64,000 nucleotides of DNA from Oscillospiraceae bacterium (GTDB lineage Bacteria > Bacillota > Clostridia > Oscillospirales > Ruminococcaceae): positions 24,974 to 88,973 of the forward strand of contig JAETSI010000010.1 of the NCBI GenBank assembly GCA_021769725.1, given 5' to 3'. The notes beneath the pieces are model-generated. The model had not been told where the DNA came from, ran no database searches, and saw only the letters and a list, made by a program, of their open reading frames with translations. The position numbers were made by a program, and so were the translations under genes. Shown here one piece after another: positions 20,001-28,053 of this stretch (positions are counted from its first letter, which is position 1; each line of letters opens with the position of its first letter).

Positions 20001-21734
20001 TTATCCGTCCGGATCTTCTTCGTTTGTTCCGTCAACTGTATTGAGGAACAGTTCCGGATCGTAGCATACGCCCATATATCTTACTTCGAAATGACAATGT
20101 GCACCGTTTGAGTTTCCGGTATTTCCTACCGCTCCGATAAGCTGACCACGTGTCACGGTTTGGTTCTCTGTAGCGAAAACGGCACTCATGTGACCATATA
20201 TGGTTTGATAACCGTTAAGGTGATCTATCTGCACCATATATCCGTAGCCGCCGGAGTTCCAGCCGGCAGAGATAACCACGCCATCGGCAGCTGCATAAAT
20301 ATCCGTTCCCTCGTTTGCTGCAATATCAAGTCCTTTATGGTTACGGTCGCTGATAAACGTATCACTTATCCAGCCGCCGTCAATAGGCCATCCCATTTCT
20401 CCCGAACCTGTAACGGGCCGGCAGTTCGGATCTGGCCGTGCGGAATAAGTGCCTATGCCTATCTGTTCGATCACAGGTTCTTTTGTCACAACGGATTTAA
20501 CGGTTTTTCGTGATCTCTCGATTCCGTCAACATACGTTATTTCGGTATTGCTGACTTTCTCACCGGGCATACCCTTTACAAGTATTGTTTTCACTCCTAC
20601 GTTCAGGGAACTTGTTTCATATTCCACCGTTTCGTAGTCGAGAAACGAGAGAGTTTCAAATTCCTTGACATATTGTATAGGCAGATAGCTTTCAGTTTCT
20701 AATATATTTATTACCTGACCGCCTTTCAGGGTCATGTCAGAGTTGTAGGGATTGAGTTTCTTAAAGTCGTCAAGACTCATGTTGTACTTTTGACAGACAG
20801 AAACAGTCGTATCTCCTGTCTGAGCAATATATACGCCTTTCTTTTCAGTGGAGGATGTCAGCATTTCTATTGCCGGCTTTTCTTCCATAACACTGTCCTG
20901 AAGGTAAATTCCCTGTGTATATTCAATTTTGTTTTTGTAGGAAAGATCACGCACCTCACCGTCAACATGGTAATTCAGCAGTCTGTCCGACAGAGCCTTT
21001 TGTATCTGGTCTTTGTCCTCAACGGCAGCTATGAATTTTCCGTCAATATAGATTCCCCAGGCTTCGGTGAGTTTTTCGTCGGATGCCTCCAGCATTTTGT
21101 TCGCAAGTTGGTCGGAACTCATTAGTTTGTCGTTGTCTGAGATTATCTTCAAAGAGAAGTTAGCAGAAAGATCAATAGTTTTATCGTTCTCATTGTAAGC
21201 AATTCTCTGCTGTACTTCACGCTCTGCCTTTTCAAAGTCGGCTTCGGCGTTGATAATGCCGATTTCTTTTCCGTTGAAATCCACAGCGATGCCGTATTCC
21301 AGACTTGAGCCGTATCGTATGATACCCACGAAAAAGGCAACAGATATTATCGGCATAGTATAATTAAAAACCGTGTAGAGAATGCCGTCTTCCCCGAACA
21401 GGAAAGAACCTGCAAATCGGGTGACAGCTCCGGCGTGAGCGGCTTTTCCACGTTTTTTTGACTTTCTGACGTTATTGTAAAGCTCTTTGTTGCGCTTGGT
21501 ACGCAGGCGGATAGATTCTGTCATGCCGTGCCAGAACCAGCGGATTCCTTTGAAAACAAAAGAGAGAAAGCCCAGCAGTTCCGAAAAAACAAGTTTCAGA
21601 CCTTTTACAGTTCCGAGAGCAGCAACAGCCAGAATCTTTACGGCATACAGTCCGAAACGGGCGAAATAATTCACAGTGTGTTCTGAGACACGCTTGAATA
21701 TATTATCCGGACAATCCTGATCTTCATGATCCAT
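20001..21734 (-). CDS. M23 family metallopeptidase with LysM and G5 domains
   Basis: LysM (YIAQTGDTTVSVCQKYNMSLDDFKKLNP), G5, and M23 motifs NHKGLDIAANEGTDIYAA...GHCHFEVR-like (GAHCHFEVRY). Confidence 0.92.
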   Translation of the reverse strand: MDHEDQDCPDNIFKRVSEHTVNYFARFGLYAVKILAVAALGTVKGLKLVFSELLGFLSFVFKGIRWFWHGMTESIRLRTKRNKELYNNVRKSKKRGKAAHAGAVTRFAGSFLFGEDGILYTVFNYTMPIISVAFFVGIIRYGSSLEYGIAVDFNGKEIGIINAEADFEKAEREVQQRIAYNENDKTIDLSANFSLKIISDNDKLMSSDQLANKMLEASDEKLTEAWGIYIDGKFIAAVEDKDQIQKALSDRLLNYHVDGEVRDLSYKNKIEYTQGIYLQDSVMEEKPAIEMLTSSTEKKGVYIAQTGDTTVSVCQKYNMSLDDFKKLNPYNSDMTLKGGQVINILETESYLPIQYVKEFETLSFLDYETVEYETSSLNVGVKTILVKGMPGEKVSNTEITYVDGIERSRKTVKSVVTKEPVIEQIGIGTYSARPDPNCRPVTGSGEMGWPIDGGWISDTFISDRNHKGLDIAANEGTDIYAAADGVVISAGWNSGGYGYMVQIDHLNGYQTIYGHMSAVFATENQTVTRGQLIGAVGNTGNSNGAHCHFEVRYMGVCYDPELFLNTVDGTNEEDPDG

Positions 21735-21870
21735 TCAGACGACTCCTTTCGTTACAAAATGGTTACAATGTAATATTATAGCAATTTCTTCGTAAAATAC
21801 AACGAGAATAATGGCTTTTTTTCTGCACAGCGGTATATTTTGTAGGATTTAATAAAAAATCAGGAATTAA

Positions 21871-23202
21871 TCATTGCTCATTTGTGAAATGCCACGAGTA
21901 ATCAAGCATTTCCGGAGAGTAATTTTCCAGTTTTTCCAGAATGGGAAGTACGTCTTTCCGAGCAGATTCAAGATCATGTTCCAGATAATTTCCGCATTCG
22001 ACCTCTGTACAGCCTGGGATCTCTCCCGTATAATCAGATATAAAGCGATAAGCATCTCTCACCAGACATATAGCATCCTTATGGGTCATATCGCGTGTGA
22101 GCAGATAAAATCCGGTGCGGCATCCCATAGGGCCTACATATATAATGTTTTTGCCGAATGAAGAATTTCTCGCATATGTCGCAAAAAGATGTTCGATAGT
22201 ATGAAGTGACGGATTGGAGATATACACACCGCCGTTAGGCTTTACCATCCGGACGTCATATGTGATTATATCGCCGTCGATACGGGATATGTACATTCCT
22301 ATGCCGAATTTTGTGTGATCGACCTGAAAGCTTGCTATTTTTTCCATGCTATTTTTCTCCTTAAAAAGATTTTTTATATCATCCGGAAAGGATGAACGGA
22401 CAATGAGTAGTTTGTTTGTTTCCGGATCGGTAAATTCAACTGCACCGCAGTGAAGTGCCTGACGGTTTATATCCTCCCGTGAGCCGCCGTATAGGTCATC
22501 TCCTGCAAGGGGATGACCTATATGAGCAAAATGAACACGTATCTGGTGAGTTCTTCCTGTTTCAAGAGATATCTGCAAAAGAGAATATTTTTCCCCGGAA
22601 CAGAGCTGACTGTAATGGGTGACTGCCCTCTGACCGTCTGCACGAATACAGCGTGTGATTATTGATTTCTGCTGCCTCGCAATAGGTGCGTCTATAGTGC
22701 CATGAGGAGGCGTAATTCCATGAACGACTGCAAAGTAGGTCTTGGTGCAGTTGTTTTGGAGAAGCCGGGCGGAATAGGCGTCTTTGGCAACGACGCACAA
22801 ACCGGAAGTATCTTTATCCAGACGGTTCACCGCTCGGAAAGTAAGTCCGGGATAAAGGGCGGCAAAATAATTTCCGAGAGTGTCGCCCTGATGCCTTACA
22901 GAGGGATGAACGGGCATTCCGCCGGGTTTGTCAAAAATCACTACAGCATCATTTTCAAAGGCTATCGGAACACTGAGGGAAGCGGCTGCGTCAAGGGATC
23001 TGTCATCGCCGGGACGCAGAATTATAACGTCTCCGTTTTCAACGAGGTCAATACTGCGGATAGTTCTGCCGTTCCGTGTAATACCGTTTTCCAGTCGTTT
23101 TAATTTTGTAAGAAGCCGTCTTGACACGCCTTTTTTTTCCATGAGGAATTTTTGCAGCGTGATCGGCTTTTCGCAGCTTACTGTCAGTTTTATTTCTTTC
23201 AT
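21871..23202 (-). CDS. RluA-family pseudouridine synthase fused in frame to S-ribosylhomocysteine lyase (LuxS)
   Basis: N-terminus: S4-like plus RluA catalytic VNRLDKDTSGLCVVAK; C-terminus from M at 22347: LuxS HTIEH, PMGCRTGFYL, ECGNYLEHDLE; no stop between the two. Confidence 0.88.
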   Translation of the reverse strand: MKEIKLTVSCEKPITLQKFLMEKKGVSRRLLTKLKRLENGITRNGRTIRSIDLVENGDVIILRPGDDRSLDAAASLSVPIAFENDAVVIFDKPGGMPVHPSVRHQGDTLGNYFAALYPGLTFRAVNRLDKDTSGLCVVAKDAYSARLLQNNCTKTYFAVVHGITPPHGTIDAPIARQQKSIITRCIRADGQRAVTHYSQLCSGEKYSLLQISLETGRTHQIRVHFAHIGHPLAGDDLYGGSREDINRQALHCGAVEFTDPETNKLLIVRSSFPDDIKNLFKEKNSMEKIASFQVDHTKFGIGMYISRIDGDIITYDVRMVKPNGGVYISNPSLHTIEHLFATYARNSSFGKNIIYVGPMGCRTGFYLLTRDMTHKDAICLVRDAYRFISDYTGEIPGCTEVECGNYLEHDLESARKDVLPILEKLENYSPEMLDYSWHFTNEQ

Positions 23203-23959
23203 ATTCGTCCTCTTTGATATAGATTGATATGCATAGTGCGGCTGCTGATGTAAGCCGTGTACAAGCAAATGGCAGTCCTATTATCGACACGATTGGCAGC
23301 AGATATACTGCTGCAAGCCCGACAAAAGCTGATTTTCTTCCTTTCATGAATCTTATTGAGAGCAATATTATCCTGAAAGGGCTATATTCCGGAAAATGAA
23401 CCATAAGGAAAGGCGCTGCGGCAAGACTTATTTTTAATGAAAGCCACATAATAACGGAAACAACCGTCAGCATGAATGCGTGGCAGGTAAGAAAAAGTTC
23501 TCTGGCAGTTCGGGCAGTTGAAAGCATAGAACTCGCTGTTATTCCGAAGAATACCGCCGGAGCAAGAGCAATGAGCGCCGCTGATTTTGACAGAATAGAA
23601 AGTCCGAGACTTTTCCGGAAATATTTTCGGCTCATGAGTATTCGTGAAAGCGGAGTTACAGACTTGCGGCTGCCGCATAATTCCATAAGGCGGAATGCCA
23701 TTGCAAAGGTCAGGGGAGCGGTAAATGTAATTCTCAGGACGGCAGTTATAAGAGCGATTGCAAGCTGAATTCTGCTTCCGCTGCTGAAAAGAGCCGCCGG
23801 CTGCATCTGACCGAAATATAGCAGGAGACTGTATACCGCAGCTTCTGCAAAGCGGAAGAATAGTTCTGCCGCCAGTGGAAGCAGACAGACCGTCATAGTG
23901 ACTGCACGCTTCCCTTTCAGCATTTTCCCTGAAAACGAGATAAGCTCACGGATCCTCAT
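23048..23959 (-). CDS. Uncharacterised multi-pass membrane protein
   Basis: 303 aa ORF with several TM segments; 3' end overlaps rluA by ~155 nt. Confidence 0.6.
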   Translation of the reverse strand: MRIRELISFSGKMLKGKRAVTMTVCLLPLAAELFFRFAEAAVYSLLLYFGQMQPAALFSSGSRIQLAIALITAVLRITFTAPLTFAMAFRLMELCGSRKSVTPLSRILMSRKYFRKSLGLSILSKSAALIALAPAVFFGITASSMLSTARTARELFLTCHAFMLTVVSVIMWLSLKISLAAAPFLMVHFPEYSPFRIILLSIRFMKGRKSAFVGLAAVYLLPIVSIIGLPFACTRLTSAAALCISIYIKEDEYERNKTDSKLRKADHAAKIPHGKKRRVKTASYKIKTTGKRYYTERQNYPQY

Positions 23960-24034
23960 AACACAATACCTCCATAGAAATGATCGTTTCGGTGGTAGTA
24001 TGTGCCAATTTCCGGAAATTATTCAGAACTCAGG

Positions 24035-24682
24035 TCAGAAGAAGTCTTCGTTAATGGGATCGGGAATCTTATCGTACGGACAGTAGCCGAGAATCTCAAA
24101 AGCCTGGGAATTAAGCCACATCTGGGCAGTGACTATAATATCGAAGCCCTCTCCGAAATCGGTGCTGAGTGTTTTCGGATCGTATTTCGGCAGTCCGAAA
24201 CAGCTTAGCATATTGGAAATAACGCCGCCGTGAGTTATCATGGCGCAGTGAGTAAGACCGTCGTTCATCATATCCATAATTATTTCATGAAGAGCCTTAA
24301 ATGTACGTGCAGTCATTTCTTCCAGGCTTTCGCCGCCGGGGGGACGTGTATCCTTTCCGCCTTTCAGCCATTTTTTGTAGTCGTCAAGATTCAGAAGTTC
24401 GTCAACACTTTTATTTTCAAAGCTGCCAAGATCAAGTTCACGGAGATCGTCAACAGTGCACATTTCAGTGCATGGAAAAAGTATTTCCGCCGTTTCGGTG
24501 CATCGCCTGAGCGGAGAAGAATACACTCTGTGAACAGAGGGGTAGTCGAATTCGTCCATTTTAGATACAAGTTCGGCTGCGCCCTTTCCGGAGAGCGGAA
24601 GATCGGTAGAGCCGATATATATGCCTTTTTCGTTGGCTTCTGTCAGACCGTGACGGAGTACGCTTATACGGTAGCCTTTCAT
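24035..24682 (-). CDS. Histidine phosphatase family protein
   Basis: SVLRHGLTEAN RHG motif, RVYSSPLRRCTETAE, THGGVISN. Confidence 0.9.
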   Translation of the reverse strand: MKGYRISVLRHGLTEANEKGIYIGSTDLPLSGKGAAELVSKMDEFDYPSVHRVYSSPLRRCTETAEILFPCTEMCTVDDLRELDLGSFENKSVDELLNLDDYKKWLKGGKDTRPPGGESLEEMTARTFKALHEIIMDMMNDGLTHCAMITHGGVISNMLSCFGLPKYDPKTLSTDFGEGFDIIVTAQMWLNSQAFEILGYCPYDKIPDPINEDFF

Positions 24683-24860
24683 TGATTATCAGTCCTCTCA
24701 TAAAAATAACCGCCATTGCCTGCATAATGTCGTTAGTGTGAAAGATTCTGCTCCCGACAGGCACAGGACTGACGGTTATTTTATTTAACCTTTATTATAA
24801 CAGAAAACGGCGTAAATGTCAATAGAAGTGAAAAATTTTACACGGAAAATCAATATAAAG

Positions 24861-24892
24861 CAACACCGCACAATCTCTGTGCGGTGTTGCTT
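24861..24892 (-). terminator. Rho-independent terminator
   Basis: caacaccgcac-aatctct-gtgcggtgttg. Confidence 0.8.
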
Positions 24893-25369
24893 TTACAGTA
24901 TCAGATATTCTGTGCTCACGTTTTTTTCACGGGCATACTTACTGCCGAATAGCTCCATTGTATCATTTCCGACAATAAGTATCATGTCCGAATCGTCTAT
25001 CATATGTATATCCGCAAGATCGCAGCAGTCGGTTGTATAGTAATTGGAGGTTATAATTACCTTATCAGCCCGGGCGTGAACGTTGAAAAAACGTTCACGG
25101 TGTTCTTCATTCCAGTCAGTTGCCTGTTCCTCGTAGGGCATGGCTATATACAGTCCGATATCGTTGTACATTTTCAGGGCTATGATTATTTCTGCACACC
25201 ACAGAGGCACACCGTATTCACAGTTCAGCCAGAATCGATCATATCCCCTGCGATACAGTTGCCATATCTTGCTGCGCAGTCTGGTTTTTATTTCAGGATA
25301 TGGCAGTCTGCATTCGTTTTTACAGGCAATATCAAGCTCTTTTACGTTAGAAATTATCGTGCAGGTCAT
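24893..25369 (-). CDS. SLOG-family (DUF1273/YpsA-like) protein
   Basis: RRGYDRFWLNCEYGVPLWCAEIIIALK ... YIAMPYEEQATDW ... ADKVIITSNYY. Confidence 0.7.
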   Translation of the reverse strand: MTCTIISNVKELDIACKNECRLPYPEIKTRLRSKIWQLYRRGYDRFWLNCEYGVPLWCAEIIIALKMYNDIGLYIAMPYEEQATDWNEEHRERFFNVHARADKVIITSNYYTTDCCDLADIHMIDDSDMILIVGNDTMELFGSKYAREKNVSTEYLIL

Positions 25370-25398
25370 GGGATCCTCATTTCATATGTTATTTTCTA

Positions 25399-25452
25399 TC
25401 ACATATAATATAACATATATTTTGTGCTGATGTCAAGATATAATATATGTGA
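25399..25452. promoter_or_regulatory. AT-rich inverted repeat between divergent genes (candidate operator)
   Basis: TCACATATAATATA ... TATAATATATGTGA. Confidence 0.5.
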
Positions 25453-25466
25453 GGTGATAACAACAA

Positions 25467-25661
25467 ATGGCTAAAAAGCTGCAAATAACCAAAAAGTCAA
25501 ATCTGAAAGGCAATGACGGTTACAAAACGTTTTCTATCCGTGTAAAGGAAGATATTGTTGAAAAGCTTGACGACATATCTGTCAAGACAAACAGAAGCAG
25601 AAATGAACTGATAAATCTGCTGCTGGAATTCGGCATAGAAAACAGTGAGATCATAGATTAG
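25467..25661 (+). CDS. Ribbon-helix-helix (CopG-like) protein
   Basis: FSIRVKEDIVEKLDDISVKTNRSRNELINLLLEFGI. Confidence 0.75.
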   Translation: MAKKLQITKKSNLKGNDGYKTFSIRVKEDIVEKLDDISVKTNRSRNELINLLLEFGIENSEIID

Positions 25662-25778
25662 AGTCTGTTCCTGAAATATTATGTCAATATGCACAAAAAT
25701 AAAGGCAAAAAATTTATCTCTTATAAATTCCTACAAAAATTAACGAAAAAATTCACAATTCTTCAATAAATCAGCGTA

Positions 25779-25807
25779 TTTACATATTATACATTTTGTA
25801 TTATAAT
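25779..25807 (+). promoter_or_regulatory. SigmaA-type promoter of the XRE regulator gene
   Basis: TTTACA-N17-TATAAT. Confidence 0.65.
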
Positions 25808-25845
25808 AATAATGTCGTTTAAATAACATTTCAGGAGGAACATTT

Positions 25846-26562
25846 ATGAATTCCGATTTTGCACGAATCATAACATTACAGAGAAAAGAACGTCATATCA
25901 GTCAGAAGCAGGCAGCGACAGATCTCGGAATTTCTCAGGCTCTTCTTTCGCACTATGAAAAGGGTATACGTGAATGCGGTCTTAATTTTCTTGTGAAAAT
26001 AGCAGATTACTACAATGTATCCTGTGATTATCTTCTTGGCAGAACGCCCGACCCAGAGGGAAAAACTATAACCGTTGAGGATATTCCTGATGATGACGGT
26101 AATAACAGCCTTGAAATGCCTTCTCCCGAAATTATAAATTTCAACAGAAGAATCATCAACAATTCGATAAGCCTTCTTTTCAGCCTTGCCCAGAAAGCAA
26201 ACAGCATAACTCTTATAAAAGAGGTATCGTCTTATCTCATGCTTTCTGTTTATAAGCTGTTCAGAATAATTTATAATGCAAATCCACATAACGATCAGAA
26301 ACTTTTCCGCATACCAAAGGTCATTGCCAATGACAGCGCCAACGCTATTGTATCTATGAGCGAGGCGAATATCAAGGCATCGTCCTGCGGTATTCCGCTG
26401 GATGGAAACGATTGTATTGACAATTTTGATACCCTGTACGTCACTACCGCAACGCTTCAGAAGGATTATGCACAGTATTCGTCTTCACTTTTGAACCTTA
26501 TAAAGCGCAGCGAGGACAGCATTGCCCGCACCCGTGCGAAATATCGTCCGGACGGAAAATAA
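25846..26562 (+). CDS. XRE-family helix-turn-helix regulator
   Basis: HISQKQAATDLGISQALLSHYEKGIRECGLNFLVKIADYYNVSCDYLLGR. Confidence 0.9.
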   Translation: MNSDFARIITLQRKERHISQKQAATDLGISQALLSHYEKGIRECGLNFLVKIADYYNVSCDYLLGRTPDPEGKTITVEDIPDDDGNNSLEMPSPEIINFNRRIINNSISLLFSLAQKANSITLIKEVSSYLMLSVYKLFRIIYNANPHNDQKLFRIPKVIANDSANAIVSMSEANIKASSCGIPLDGNDCIDNFDTLYVTTATLQKDYAQYSSSLLNLIKRSEDSIARTRAKYRPDGK

Positions 26563-26608
26563 TCACAGGTTAATAGATTGATAATATATAACAAAGGAGT
26601 CTTTATTC

Positions 26609-27979
26609 ATGTCAAATACTAATATCCCGTACAAAATTTATCTTGAAGAAAGCGAGATGCCAAAAGAGTGGTACAATGTCCGTGCAGATATGAAGAAAAA
26701 ACCTGCGCCGCTGCTCAATCCGGCAACTCTCAGTCCAGTTACAGCAGAGGATCTTGAACCGGTATTCTGTAAGGAACTCGTAGCTCAGGAACTGAATGAG
26801 ACAGACCGCTATATTGCAATTCCGGAGGAAATACAGGACTTTTACAAAATGTATCGTCCTTCTCCGCTGGTAAGAGCTTACTGTCTTGAAAAAAAGCTGG
26901 GAACTCCGGCAAAGATCTACTATAAATTTGAGGGCAACAATACAAGCGGCAGCCACAAGCTCAATTCTGCCATTGCTCAGGCATATTATGCAAAAAAGCA
27001 GGGACTGAAAGGCGTTACAACGGAAACGGGCGCAGGTCAGTGGGGAACAGCACTTTCAATGGCGTGTTCCTACTTCGATCTCGACTGTCAGGTATACATG
27101 GTAAAGGTATCTTACGAGCAGAAGCCTTTCCGCCGTGAGGTAATGAGAACATACGGCGCAGCCGTTACGCCTTCTCCGTCTGAAACCACAGAAGTGGGAC
27201 GAAAAATACTTGCCGAATTTCCAGGTACGGGCGGAAGCCTTGGATGCGCTATATCTGAGGCAGTTGAAGCTGCAACGACACAGGACGGCTACAGATATGT
27301 TCTTGGAAGCGTTCTTTCACAGGTTCTCCTCCACCAGTCGGTAATAGGAATGGAAACAAAGACCGCAATGGATAAGTATGGCATCAAACCAGATATCATT
27401 ATCGGATGTGCCGGAGGCGGTTCAAATCTTGGCGGACTCATTTCTCCTTTCATGGGAGAAAAGCTCAGGGGCGAGGCAGATTATCGTTTTATTGCCGTTG
27501 AGCCGGCATCGTGTCCCAGTCTTACAAGAGGCGTCTATGCGTATGATTTCTGCGATACCGGAAAGGTTTGTCCGCTCCAGAAGATGTATACGCTTGGCAG
27601 CGGATTTATGCCGTCGCCCAATCATGCGGGGGGGCTGAGATACCACGGTATGAGTGCGGTTCTTTCCGAGCTTTACGATCAGGGTCTTATGGAAGCTGTG
27701 GCTGTTGAGCAGACTTCCGTATTTGAAGCGGCTCAGATGTTTGCAAGAGTAGAGGGAATACTTCCTGCCCCTGAGAGCAGTCATGCTATCAAGGCTGCTG
27801 TTGACGAAGCAATAAAGTGCAGGGAGACAGGCGAAGAAAAAACGATTCTCTTTGGTCTTACCGGCACAGGATATTTTGATATGTACGCTTACGGTGCATA
27901 TAACGACGGAAAAATGACTGATTATATCCCCACAGACGAGGAGATCAAGAGGTCTACAGACATGCTGCCCAAGGTGTGA
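26609..27979 (+). CDS. TrpB2-type tryptophan synthase beta chain / TrpB-like PLP enzyme
   Basis: EGNNTSGSHKLNSAIAQAYYAK PLP lysine motif, GCAGGGSNLGG. Confidence 0.92.
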   Translation: MSNTNIPYKIYLEESEMPKEWYNVRADMKKKPAPLLNPATLSPVTAEDLEPVFCKELVAQELNETDRYIAIPEEIQDFYKMYRPSPLVRAYCLEKKLGTPAKIYYKFEGNNTSGSHKLNSAIAQAYYAKKQGLKGVTTETGAGQWGTALSMACSYFDLDCQVYMVKVSYEQKPFRREVMRTYGAAVTPSPSETTEVGRKILAEFPGTGGSLGCAISEAVEAATTQDGYRYVLGSVLSQVLLHQSVIGMETKTAMDKYGIKPDIIIGCAGGGSNLGGLISPFMGEKLRGEADYRFIAVEPASCPSLTRGVYAYDFCDTGKVCPLQKMYTLGSGFMPSPNHAGGLRYHGMSAVLSELYDQGLMEAVAVEQTSVFEAAQMFARVEGILPAPESSHAIKAAVDEAIKCRETGEEKTILFGLTGTGYFDMYAYGAYNDGKMTDYIPTDEEIKRSTDMLPKV

Positions 27980-27998
27980 TAAGGCAATAATTTTACAG

Positions 27999-28030
27999 GC
28001 AGGGTACAGGGAAGTTCCTGTCCCTGCTTT
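27999..28030 (+). terminator. Rho-independent terminator
   Basis: gcagggtacaggga-agt-tcctgtccctgcttttattttta. Confidence 0.75.
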
Positions 28031-28053
28031 TATTTTTAGAACAGGAGGGTCTG

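Noticed and set aside
25660-25690. Possible third end of the GAGCCTGTTC MITE (ttagagtctgttcctgaaa)
   Set aside because: Only the first ~12 nt match and no partner TIR is present downstream.
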